DNA from: Verrucomicrobiota bacterium
Lineage (GTDB): Bacteria; Verrucomicrobiota; Verrucomicrobiia; Chthoniobacterales; UBA10450
Assembly (NCBI GenBank): GCA_003218945.1
Contig: QHPE01000169.1
Location: 1 to 32,053 of the forward strand
DNA length: 32,053 bases
Reading direction: 5' to 3'
Part shown: piece by piece, positions 18,548 through 27,038 of the stretch
How positions within the stretch are numbered: the first letter of the stretch is position 1
Layout: each line of letters begins with the position of its first letter
Translations under genes and position numbers: made by a program
The notes under the pieces: generated by a model
What the model saw: the letters and a program-made list of their open reading frames with translations, nothing else
What the model was told of the DNA's origin: nothing
Database searches by the model: none

Positions 18548-18638
18548 GTCATGTCGAGCGAAGTCGAGACATCCCGTTGCGTTAAGGTCCGTGCCGCCGC
18601 GGGGTTCCTCGACTTCGCTTCACTCCGCTCGGAATGAC
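18548..18638. repeat. GTCATTCCGAGCG(GAGTGAAGC)GAAGTCGAG-type palindromic intergenic repeat
   Basis: GTCATGTCGAGCGAAGTCGAGACATCCC versus reverse complement of right arm GTCATTCCGAGCGGAGTGAAGCGAAGTCGAGGAACCCC. Confidence 0.85.
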
Positions 18639-19122
18639 GAAAATGAAACGACTCAGTCACATCAGTTCGGATGGTCGCGTCCAAATGGTTGATGTTTCGG
18701 CGAAGCCGCTGAGCAAGCGAATAGCTGTTGCCTGTGGCAAGATCCGGCTCCAGCGCGAGACGCTCGACTTGATCGCGAAAGAAGAGATCGCGAAAGGCAA
18801 CGTGTTCGCCACCGCCCGCATTGCCGGGATTCAGGCTGCCAAGCAAACCGCGCAACTGATCCCGCTTTGTCACACTCTGCCGCTGGGTGAGGTGAAGATC
18901 GAGATTGTTACATCAAACAGAGGTGCGGAGGTGAAATGCACCGCGCGCACAATTGCGCAGACGGGAGTGGAAATGGAGGCTCTTGTCGGCGTCACCGCTG
19001 CGCTGCTCACGATTTACGACATGTGTAAAGCGATGGACAGACAGATGAGCATTTCCGATGTCCGTTTGTTGCAAAAAACGAAAAAACCCGCGCGATCGAA
19101 CACGAGTGAAGTTTTGGAGTAA
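18634..19122 (+). CDS. moaC: Cyclic pyranopterin monophosphate synthase MoaC
   Basis: MVDVSAKPLSKRIAVA, QLIPLCHTLPL, GVEMEALVGVTAALLTIYDMCKAMD. Start 18634 or 18643. Confidence 0.97.
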   Translation: MTKMKRLSHISSDGRVQMVDVSAKPLSKRIAVACGKIRLQRETLDLIAKEEIAKGNVFATARIAGIQAAKQTAQLIPLCHTLPLGEVKIEIVTSNRGAEVKCTARTIAQTGVEMEALVGVTAALLTIYDMCKAMDRQMSISDVRLLQKTKKPARSNTSEVLE

Positions 19123-19129
19123 CGGAGGA

Positions 19130-19657
19130 ATGAGCAGTAAGCACGACTCCAGCACTCCGATAAGCGAAGGCTCCAATCATATAACCGTTGGCATCATCAC
19201 CATCTCCGATCGCGCCAGTGCGGGAGATTATGATGATCTGGGCGGACCAGCTGTGAAAAAAGCCGCGCAGAAGGCGGGCTGGCAAGTGTTGGCGGAAGCG
19301 ATTGTGCCGGATGACGCGGCCCGAATCCAAGAGACCATTCGATCATTTGGCAAACAAGGCTGCGGGTTAATCCTGACGACGGGCGGAACCGGTATCGGCC
19401 CACGGGATGTTACGCCGGAAGCAATTCGCGCCATGATGCGTGTGGAATTACCGGGATTTGGAGAAGTGATGCGCGCGGAGTCGATGAAAATTACGCCCAA
19501 CGCCATTCTCTCACGCAACTTGGCCGCGGTTGTCGATCACGCTCTGGTGATCGCACTTCCGGGTAAACCCAGCGGAGCTGTGGAGTGCCTCAGTTTTGTA
19601 CAAAGCGCAATCCCACATGGCGTCGCGGTAGCGCAAGGCACGCCGACATCGTGCTGA
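19130..19657 (+). CDS. MogA/MoaB family molybdenum cofactor biosynthesis protein
   Basis: VGIITISDRASAGDYDDLGGPAV, LILTTGGTGIGPRDVTPEAI, ALPGKPSGAVECL. Start at MSSKHDS. Confidence 0.93.
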   Translation: MSSKHDSSTPISEGSNHITVGIITISDRASAGDYDDLGGPAVKKAAQKAGWQVLAEAIVPDDAARIQETIRSFGKQGCGLILTTGGTGIGPRDVTPEAIRAMMRVELPGFGEVMRAESMKITPNAILSRNLAAVVDHALVIALPGKPSGAVECLSFVQSAIPHGVAVAQGTPTSC

Positions 19658-19672
19658 AATTTTCAGCGAAAC

Positions 19673-20674
19673 TCAATCGGGCCAAATCAGCAATCGCATG
19701 AGCTGCGCGCCATAGTTTGTGAGGTGCGCGTTGCCTTGATGGCCGGCAACGATGTCGCGAGTCAAATAGGAATATTCGGTGGGAGTCTTCCTGACAAAGC
19801 TTAGCTCGGGCTGTGCCGAGGCCGCGAACGAGACTTCCCACGATCCACCGTTTCGTTTTGCTGCTGGAAGCATCCACGGATAAAGCTGTGATAAATCGAA
19901 GTGCCGCGCCTTTGGCAAGGCGACTTTGTAGAACGTCTCTTCGTGGTTGAGAAATTCGGGGATGGTGAGCGCCGGATTGCTTCTGAGCGTCAAATAAAGC
20001 CGTGCGACATCGAGGCCTGCGAGGTTCATGCCGTTATAGATGCCGTGGCGATTGGGATCATTTCGAAAAAATGTGTCGTACCAGGCTTCGAATTGACGGC
20101 TGAACATCAGGCACAATTCCAGATGGAGGTGCGCGCGCTCGCGGTTTATGCCTGTTCCGGTGTAACCCATCACGCCGATGCGCTGTGCGCGCCTCACCGG
20201 TTCGCCAGGTTTCACCGCGATCGAACTGAGATGTCCGTACAGACTGTAATAATTCGAGCCGTCCCAAGGATGCTCAATCACGACGTATTTCCTGTAGTTT
20301 GAGTAGCCCGGCACGACATTGACGTGCGCGACTTTGCCATCGGCGACTGCGCGCACTTCGTCGAGCGGTTCGCCGTTTGCATCGCGATGCAGGCAGCGAA
20401 TGTCGATTCCTTCGTGAAAGCGAGTGTAAACGACGCCGGCCGCAGTGTCTTTGGGATCACGTACAAACCCGTATTGGCCACCCTCCCACGGCGTCGATTT
20501 CACGCCCTGGTAATCGCGCTCGATGTATTGGTAAAAGGCCGGGCCGTCTCCCGAAAACAGGGCGTCGTTGTCCGTTGGCAGAACAAGATCGAGACCGTGG
20601 TTTTGGGCAGTCTGAACGCTCATCGAAGCTGACAAATAATAAGCGAACACAATCGCTGCGAATAACAGTCGCAT
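19673..20674 (-). CDS. M23-family (LytM-type) metallopeptidase
   Basis: HEGIDIRCL, VRAVADGKVAHV, YVVIEHPWDGSNYYSLYGHLSSIAVKPGEPVRRAQRIGVMGYTGTGINRERAHLHLEL. Secretion signal at the N-terminus. Confidence 0.85.
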   Translation of the reverse strand: MRLLFAAIVFAYYLSASMSVQTAQNHGLDLVLPTDNDALFSGDGPAFYQYIERDYQGVKSTPWEGGQYGFVRDPKDTAAGVVYTRFHEGIDIRCLHRDANGEPLDEVRAVADGKVAHVNVVPGYSNYRKYVVIEHPWDGSNYYSLYGHLSSIAVKPGEPVRRAQRIGVMGYTGTGINRERAHLHLELCLMFSRQFEAWYDTFFRNDPNRHGIYNGMNLAGLDVARLYLTLRSNPALTIPEFLNHEETFYKVALPKARHFDLSQLYPWMLPAAKRNGGSWEVSFAASAQPELSFVRKTPTEYSYLTRDIVAGHQGNAHLTNYGAQLMRLLIWPD

Positions 20675-20688
20675 GGAGGATCAACCGG

Positions 20689-21189
20689 TTAGCGTTTTCG
20701 TCGACCGATGAAGCGCCAATCTTTTTTCATTACTTCAATGTCCGCGGCAGCCAGCCCGGAAGGGATGTAAATCTTGCCGTCCGATACGCGCTTGTCGATT
20801 TGCAGTTCGGTAATTAGTCGGCCGTTGATCAAAACGAAAAGAAAACCGCCGCGGCGCTCAAGGCTTAAGGTATCGAGCACGACGCGCCCGTGCTCGTCGA
20901 GCTGAAACAGTGCGCCGAATGTTCCATCCGGCGCCGGGTACGGTGCAAACGCGACGACGTCGTGCTCGGTTATCCATGGTAACTTTTGGATGGCGACATC
21001 CTTACCGGAAGATCGCGCGCGCGTGGACATTGAGAACACATCCGTATCGTGAGGGTTTGCCTGTGCGTGTACGCGAAATGTGCAATGTCGTTGTTTCGCG
21101 ATGGCCAAAGTCAGCGCAACCGTCAGGCAAAGCGCCAGCACGCCGAGAGTTCTCATAGAGGTTGACGGCCAAACCATTCGCGAGTTCAT
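20689..21189 (-). CDS. Hypothetical secreted/membrane-anchored protein
   Basis: 166-aa ORF with N-terminal hydrophobic segment; same strand as and adjacent to the M23 peptidase gene. Confidence 0.6.
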   Translation of the reverse strand: MNSRMVWPSTSMRTLGVLALCLTVALTLAIAKQRHCTFRVHAQANPHDTDVFSMSTRARSSGKDVAIQKLPWITEHDVVAFAPYPAPDGTFGALFQLDEHGRVVLDTLSLERRGGFLFVLINGRLITELQIDKRVSDGKIYIPSGLAAADIEVMKKDWRFIGRRKR

Positions 21190-21246
21190 AAAGGGTTTGA
21201 CAGGAATTTTGCAACCCAGAAAAGTTTCGGCGCTGTTTAGGCCTTC

Positions 21247-21780
21247 ATGAAGCGCCGCATTGTTTTCCTCGCAGTGGTAGTCTTTGTGGCTGCCGGCATG
21301 TTCGGTCAGGACGTCGCGCCGACGCCCACGCCGGCGCGAAAACGAGGTTGGTTAAGCCGCATTCTGCATCCGTTTTCTCCAAACGTCGTCCCGCAATACA
21401 AAGATCCGCGGCTGCGTGGACTCGCTCTCGATTTACAAATCACGCCGCAAACCGTGAAGCTATCCGAAGTCCGCCAACTCAGCGTGAAACTGACGCTCGC
21501 AAATCTCTCCAAGCGCCCCGTGGGGCTCGATTTTCCGACCAGCCAGCGGATCGAAATCTATCTGATGAATTCCGCGGGCGAGGTTTTGACAAAGTGGTCT
21601 GAGAATCATGCGATCGTGGAGAAGCCTGCGACAATATTAATCAATCCGTCCGAGCGGATCGAGTACAATGAAACAATCTCAACTCGCGAGCTTACGCCCA
21701 ACAAGGTGTTTATCGCCGAGGTTTTCTTCCCTCAATATCTGGAGCTGCGAATTCGGCAAAAGTTCCTGGCGGTGCCGTGA
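21247..21780 (+). CDS. Exported protein with BsuPI-like (intracellular proteinase inhibitor-like) domain
   Basis: Signal peptide. LTLANLSKRPVGLDFPTSQRIEIYLMNSAGEVLTKWSENHA resembles BsuPI. Confidence 0.65.
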   Translation: MKRRIVFLAVVVFVAAGMFGQDVAPTPTPARKRGWLSRILHPFSPNVVPQYKDPRLRGLALDLQITPQTVKLSEVRQLSVKLTLANLSKRPVGLDFPTSQRIEIYLMNSAGEVLTKWSENHAIVEKPATILINPSERIEYNETISTRELTPNKVFIAEVFFPQYLELRIRQKFLAVP

Positions 21781-21840
21781 TGGAGTAATGGAGTACCTGA
21801 GTCGTGGCTTCTGAACTTCAACGCCCCAAGACTCCATTAC
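21779..21840. repeat. TGGAGTAATGGAGTA-type repeat, copy 2
   Basis: GTAATGGAGT at 21785-21794 is perfectly inverted as ACTCCATTAC at 21831-21840; same word family as 11893-11969. Confidence 0.65.
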
Positions 21841-22625
21841 CGCTGTTTTCCGACTACCACACCCACCCACAGGGCCATCGGGTACAGCGGTACACACAGG
21901 CGCTGCTTCAGCCCTGGGCGGATTCGGCGCGCAGAGTAGGGCTCAAGGATATCGCGTTTACCGATCACGACCGTTACCACGCAGGAATTGAGTTCGATGA
22001 AATCGATCAGTTGCGGGAACGAAATCAGGACTTACGAATCCGCGCCGGGATCGAGTTGGATAACGATCCGATCCATTCAGCGGCGGGCCGTAAATGGATC
22101 GAACAGCATTGGGACAAGCTCGACTTTGTTTTGGGCTCCGTGCATTTTCTGGATCGTGCCGATCAGATGTTCGACAGCGTGCCGGAGGGTGCCGCGCAAT
22201 TCGACGGCCGGGATATTGACGCGATGTATGCCGATTACTTCCGACGTATTCGCGAACTAGTAGAGACAGGGCTGGTCGATTGCCTTGCCCATTTGGATTT
22301 AATCAAGATCCACGGTCATCGCCCGAACGCGGACATAGCCAGTTTGATCGGCGAGACACTTGAAATTGTTCGTCGGCGCAACATCGCGATTGAGCTTTCC
22401 ACCGCCGGCTGGCGCAAGCCAATAAACGAACTCTATCCCAGCGATCCAATTATCGAGCTGGCAATAGGCAAGCGAATTCCGCTCACGACCGCCTCCGACG
22501 CACACTCGCATGTTCAGTTGGGTGAAAACTTTGCGAGGCTCGCGCGCAAGATCAGTGCTTTCGGCGTCCGCCACGTCTGCATTTTCCAAAAGCACAAGCG
22601 CGCCGAGCTACCGCTACAGGTCTAG
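21804..22625 (+). CDS. PHP domain protein, histidinol-phosphatase-like
   Basis: FSDYHTHPQGH, IAFTDHDRYH, LGSVHFLD, HLDLIK, TTASDAHSHVQLGENF. Confidence 0.88.
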   Translation: MASELQRPKTPLPLFSDYHTHPQGHRVQRYTQALLQPWADSARRVGLKDIAFTDHDRYHAGIEFDEIDQLRERNQDLRIRAGIELDNDPIHSAAGRKWIEQHWDKLDFVLGSVHFLDRADQMFDSVPEGAAQFDGRDIDAMYADYFRRIRELVETGLVDCLAHLDLIKIHGHRPNADIASLIGETLEIVRRRNIAIELSTAGWRKPINELYPSDPIIELAIGKRIPLTTASDAHSHVQLGENFARLARKISAFGVRHVCIFQKHKRAELPLQV

Positions 22626-23492
22626 ATCAAGCTGCGACCGTGTGTCTGCCGAAAATGCCTGCTGGCATTGGGAAGGTAGCGCAAGATCAAAGCCAAGGCG
22701 CTGGGCAAGACGTTGGCAGGTCTCGGGCGCGAATCCTTCGAAGTGATTGCCGGCAAATGCCCACACGCTGCGCACGTCTGGAAAATGCCGCTGAATTTTC
22801 AGAGACCAGCTTTCCAATGCTGCCTCGCGTTTCCAAAGTAATTTTCCGTAACGATGGACGTGGCCACCATCGACGTCGTACTTGGTTGCGTAGTCACCAA
22901 GCAGTCGCAAGTAAACAAAATCGGCGGTGCAAGGCAAAAACTCGAAGGGAGCAAGATTTCGCTCGTTGAGCGGGGTCGTGTCGGTCCAAACCCAACAGAT
23001 GCGATACTTTTCCAGCAAACGGATAAACTGCGGCCGATGCCACCCGGCATGTCGAAATTCGATTGCAAATCGGAGATCCCGCGGCAATTGCACAAGAAAT
23101 TTGCGCAATGCCTGTTTGCCATCATCCGGAGTCAGAGAAGGCGGGAGCTGAATGAGGATCACCTGGAGCTTTTGTCCAAGTGGTTCGATGGCGCGGAAAA
23201 AGGAATTCAACTCCGTTGCGCAATCGCGCAGACGGCAGATGTGGGTGATCTGCCGGGGAAGCTTGCAGGTAAACCGAAAACTAGCGGGAGTCGCTTCGGC
23301 CCAACGACGAACGCTGTTTTCCGCAGGAGCAGCGTGAAACGTCGAGTCCACTTCAATGGTGGGGAAATACTGGGCATAAAATTGCAGCCAATGTGACTCC
23401 GGCAAATCGTGTGGATAAAAGACACCGCGCCAGTCGTCGAAGCTCCAGGCGCACGAGCCGATGCGGATTTTTTGCTGGTCGATGAGATTCAA
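22614..23492 (-). CDS. DUF72 domain-containing protein
   Basis: IRIGSCAWSFDDWRGVFYP...FPTIEVDSTFHAAP, FAIEFRHAGWHRP, WAFAGNHFEGFAPETCQRL. Confidence 0.92.
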   Translation of the reverse strand: MNLIDQQKIRIGSCAWSFDDWRGVFYPHDLPESHWLQFYAQYFPTIEVDSTFHAAPAENSVRRWAEATPASFRFTCKLPRQITHICRLRDCATELNSFFRAIEPLGQKLQVILIQLPPSLTPDDGKQALRKFLVQLPRDLRFAIEFRHAGWHRPQFIRLLEKYRICWVWTDTTPLNERNLAPFEFLPCTADFVYLRLLGDYATKYDVDGGHVHRYGKLLWKREAALESWSLKIQRHFPDVRSVWAFAGNHFEGFAPETCQRLAQRLGFDLALPSQCQQAFSADTRSQLDLDL

Positions 23493-23605
23493 ACGGATCG
23501 AGAAATTATTCGGTTTTGTCCGGCGGAAAAGATCTCACATCAGGAGGCGAAGACAGTGCTGAAAACTTGACGGGCTGGATAACTTAACTACCCTGCCACA
23601 CCTGG

Positions 23606-24862
23606 ATGCAACCGCTGATTCGCGCCATTTTGGTTATCGCTGTCACACTGCTGGTTTTACCCGAACTGGGCATCGCTTCCATCATCTTTGAACCGGGCAA
23701 AAAAGCGAAGTACGTGGCTCCGGGCGAAGAAGAGATGAGCGGCGATGCAGCGGAGCTGTATCAAGTCGGACAGAACGCGGAAAAAGGCGGCGATCTTAAA
23801 CGGGCGATCCGGGCTTACAAGAGCCTGGTCAAACGTCATCCCAAAGACGCGCTGGCTCCGACGGCTCTTTATCGCGCCGCTCAATTGCAGGAACAGACCC
23901 GCCAATACACTCCGGCCGCTAATTCATATCTTCAGTTGGTGGAAAGATATCCGAGCAGCGCGCATTTTGATGAAGCTATCGAGGGGCAATTCCGCGCAGG
24001 TGAAATTTATCTGAATGGAAAAAAATTGAAGGTCTTGGGGATCCCAGTCGCGTCTGCGCTGGATCGTGCGGTGACTATTTTCGCGGATGTTGTCCGCACA
24101 GCCCCGTATGGAAAGTACACGGCGCGAGCGCAATTTGATATTGGCCTTGCGCGTGAGAAGCAGGGAGCTAACGATGCAGCTATCCAAGCCTACCAGGCGG
24201 TGGTAGACAAGTTTCCGAACGAGCCGATAGCCGTCGATGCCCAATATCAAATCGGCTACATCTGGTTTGCGGCCGCGCAACTAGGCACAAACGACGCTGC
24301 TGCCGCAGGCAATGCGAAAACAGCTTTCCAAGATTTCCTTTTCCACTATCCCAAAAGCGAGAAAGCGCCGCAGGCGCGCAAGGATCTCGATATCCTTGAG
24401 CACAAACAGACAAGCAATTCCTACAAGGTCGCAAAATTTTACGACAAGCAAAAATACTATCGCGCTGCCGTCATTTACTACAACGAAGTGATCCGTCAGC
24501 AGCCGGGCTCAAAGGAAAGCAGCGAGGCGAAGAAACGGATCGATCAGCTTCGCGCAAAATTCGGCGATGCTAGACTTCAGCCGGCGATTCCCGTGTCACA
24601 AAACGTTAAGAAGAAAACCGATGCGCAGGAAGCGCGTAGCGCAGGAACCGGGAACGCCAGGCCCAGCGCACCGAATAATGAGGCGCCTTTGCCTTCGTCA
24701 GAATCGGACAGCTCACTTCCCCCGCCGGCTTCGCTCGCGCCCGATACCACTACTGCCCCTGAACCTCTTTTGCCTTTGCCCGGGACGAGCACAAGCTCTG
24801 ATCCTTCCAACGCGTCCGGAGCATCGGCTTCCCCCGAATCGTCCGCCTCACCGGCGCCTTGA
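23606..24862 (+). CDS. BamD-like tetratricopeptide outer-membrane assembly protein
   Basis: N-terminal signal; TPRs such as AIRAYKSLVKRHPKDALAPTALYRAAQLQEQTRQYTPAANSYLQLVERYP; Ser/Pro-rich tail. Confidence 0.82.
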   Translation: MQPLIRAILVIAVTLLVLPELGIASIIFEPGKKAKYVAPGEEEMSGDAAELYQVGQNAEKGGDLKRAIRAYKSLVKRHPKDALAPTALYRAAQLQEQTRQYTPAANSYLQLVERYPSSAHFDEAIEGQFRAGEIYLNGKKLKVLGIPVASALDRAVTIFADVVRTAPYGKYTARAQFDIGLAREKQGANDAAIQAYQAVVDKFPNEPIAVDAQYQIGYIWFAAAQLGTNDAAAAGNAKTAFQDFLFHYPKSEKAPQARKDLDILEHKQTSNSYKVAKFYDKQKYYRAAVIYYNEVIRQQPGSKESSEAKKRIDQLRAKFGDARLQPAIPVSQNVKKKTDAQEARSAGTGNARPSAPNNEAPLPSSESDSSLPPPASLAPDTTTAPEPLLPLPGTSTSSDPSNASGASASPESSASPAP

Positions 24863-25362
24863 AAGCCTCACTTGCGACAATCTGCTGCCTCGCGGTTTCT
24901 GGTTGCCTTGGCTACCACGTAGGGCCGGTAAAGCCATACTATCTGCGCGACGTCCACACGATTGCGGTGCCCACGTTTAAGAATCGCACGCTTGTGCCAC
25001 GCATTGAGGTTTTGGTCACTGATACAGTGATCAAGCAACTCCAACAGGATGGCACTTTTCAGATTACAAGTGACGACAAGGCAGACGCTACCTTGACCGG
25101 TGAAATAGCTCGTATCACGCGACTGCCCGCGCGCTCGGTGCGCGGTAATGTGCTCGCCACAACTGAGTTTAATTTGGCGCTTACCGTAAAGTATTCGTTG
25201 ACTACGCGAGACGGCAAACAGCTGGCTGGCCCTGTTGAAACAGTCGGTACCACCAGCTTTTTCGTCAGCAGCGATGTAACGACTGACGAACGACAAGCCC
25301 TGCCGCTCGCCACTGAGGATCTCGCCACCCGATTAGTTTCTCAACTAAGCGAGGGGTGGTGA
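24859..25362 (+). CDS. LptE-like LPS-assembly lipoprotein
   Basis: TTG start overlapping the upstream stop. Lipobox LAVSGC, then LGYHVGP...VHTIAVPTFKNRTLVPRIEVLVTDTVIKQLQQDGTFQI. Confidence 0.82.
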   Translation: MKASLATICCLAVSGCLGYHVGPVKPYYLRDVHTIAVPTFKNRTLVPRIEVLVTDTVIKQLQQDGTFQITSDDKADATLTGEIARITRLPARSVRGNVLATTEFNLALTVKYSLTTRDGKQLAGPVETVGTTSFFVSSDVTTDERQALPLATEDLATRLVSQLSEGW

Positions 25363-25366
25363 TGAG

Positions 25367-26245
25367 ATGAAGGGTGAAGAGAAGCTTTGGGCCATCCTCA
25401 ACGATAAGCTTGATAACCTCCGCGCGACAAACCGTCTCCCGCAGGCAATTCGCGTCGCCGAGACCGCCCTTGAAGTCGCCAGACGCGCGTTTAAAGACAA
25501 CCAGGCTGCACTAGCCACCAGTTTTGAGAAATTAGGCCAGCTCCTCGAACAAAAAGGAGATCACGCGGGAGCCGAAGCGTATTTACTCAAGGCGCACGTG
25601 ATCTTGGAGAAGGCAAACCCACCAGATCAGCGCGCAGTCTACCGCTCGGCGCGACGACTTGCCTTGTTGTTCGACAGTCTTGGTCAATCTGAAGAAGCGA
25701 TTGATTTCTACCAGAAAGCAATCGCCGCCGGAACCGAAGTCGAAGACGTTCCGTATTCAGACATCGGGACCATGCTAAACAATGTTGCTCTTATTCTGCG
25801 CAAGTCCGGCCGGCAAAAGGCGGCAGAGCCATGTTACCTCCGCGCTTTGGAGATTTATGAGAAGCAACTCGGAACCGACCACGCCGATGTAGCATCGGTG
25901 CTTAACAACCTCGCGGTGTTTTATACGAACGAACGGCGATACACCGAAGCGGAGAAATTACATCTGCGCGCATTGGCGATCCGAGAGAAACTGCATCCGG
26001 CGCCGATCGCCGACATCGCGCAATCGAAATGCAACCTGGCAGTAGTCTATCATTCACGCGGCGATTACGCCAAGGCGGCGGAGCTGTATCAATCCTCGCT
26101 CAAGGGCTGGGAACAGGTGGAAGATAAGCCGTCCAAAGATTATGACATTGTCGTGTCTAATTATGCTGATCTCTTGCGTTCCCTAGGTCAGGTGCGCAAA
26201 GCGCATCAATTGGAAGTGCGCGCTCGCAAAAAGCGATCAAGTTGA
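25367..26245 (+). CDS. Tetratricopeptide repeat protein
   Basis: Kinesin-light-chain-type TPRs: AEPCYLRALEIYEKQLGTDHADVASVLNNLAVFYTNERRYTEAEKLHLRALAIREK. Confidence 0.9.
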   Translation: MKGEEKLWAILNDKLDNLRATNRLPQAIRVAETALEVARRAFKDNQAALATSFEKLGQLLEQKGDHAGAEAYLLKAHVILEKANPPDQRAVYRSARRLALLFDSLGQSEEAIDFYQKAIAAGTEVEDVPYSDIGTMLNNVALILRKSGRQKAAEPCYLRALEIYEKQLGTDHADVASVLNNLAVFYTNERRYTEAEKLHLRALAIREKLHPAPIADIAQSKCNLAVVYHSRGDYAKAAELYQSSLKGWEQVEDKPSKDYDIVVSNYADLLRSLGQVRKAHQLEVRARKKRSS

Positions 26246-26321
26246 CTGAAACCGGCAATCTCTCTGGTTTTGACCTTGCAGGCACACTGCCACGCGCGCA
26301 TTGTAAGACCCCGCTGCTTTT

Positions 26322-26403
26322 GCTCGCGTGGCGGAACCGGCAGACGCGTACGGCTCAGGACCGTATGGGGAAACCCGTGGAGGTTCGACTCCTCTCGCGA
26401 GCA
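26322..26403 (+). tRNA. tRNA-Leu (anticodon CAG)
   Basis: Acceptor GCTCGCG/CGCGAGC plus discriminator A; anticodon arm ACGG-CTCAGGA-CCGT; long variable arm; T-arm GGAGGTTCGACTCCTC. No encoded CCA. Confidence 0.93.
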
Positions 26404-26454
26404 GTTCGGGCCGCCAAAAGGGCTACCAGCAACTACTGGGCTCGATCGCAGTCG

Positions 26455-26883
26455 CTATTTCGCGCTGGATTTTCTTCTCGCTGCCCAGCGTGCCTTCATC
26501 AGGTCTGAGAGCCTCTTACGGCCGGCGGCTGTAAGTGCGCCTCTTTTCTTCGCTGGGGCCTTTTTCGTTCCTCCTGCCTTCCTTCTTGCCGCCCAGCGAG
26601 CTTTCATCAGCTGGGAAAGCTTCCTCCGCCCGGCGGGCGTCAGTTGACCCTTTCTTCCGGCAGGCGTTGCTGCTCCCACGCTTCGCGTCCTTGCCCAACG
26701 AGCTTTAGCAGCTGCCGCAAGCTTTGCTCGTGTGGCAGGCGAGAAGTAGCGTCCGCGGGCTGTGGGAGTGGCTGGCCTTTGAGGAGGGGCGCCTCGCAAA
26801 AGAGAGGAAAGGCGTCGTTGCAGGTTATCGATTTGCTGGCGAATTGAGATCGCTTCCTGTAGATCTTTAACAGATATGTCCAT
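26455..26883 (-). CDS. Basic histone H1-like protein with three KARWA motifs
   Basis: Lys/Arg/Ala-rich; repeats FSPATRAKLAAAAKARWARTR, LTPAGRRKLSQLMKARWAARRK, LTAAGRKRLSDLMKARWAARRK. Confidence 0.78.
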   Translation of the reverse strand: MDISVKDLQEAISIRQQIDNLQRRLSSLLRGAPPQRPATPTARGRYFSPATRAKLAAAAKARWARTRSVGAATPAGRKGQLTPAGRRKLSQLMKARWAARRKAGGTKKAPAKKRGALTAAGRKRLSDLMKARWAARRKSSAK

Positions 26884-27038
26884 CCCCGTAGATAGCTGTT
26901 GTTGGCGAATATGGCAATCAGTAATTTTGCGGCTAGTTGTGGACTTTGTTCCTCACTGTTAGCTCGTTAGGTATCCCATGAGTCATAAGTTGAATTTTGG
27001 CGGAATCCTTCGAATTGCTGTTTTGCCGAAACGCTGAG

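Noticed and set aside
18499-18873. ORF 124 aa (-) containing RHSERSEAKSRNP
   Set aside because: Translation of an intergenic repeat and antisense moaC sequence; not a credible gene.
26242-26647. ORFs 26242-26508, 26270-26647 and 26328-26534 (+)
   Set aside because: They run through the tRNA-Leu gene and antisense to the histone-like gene; composition is an artefact of the overlapping basic repeat protein.
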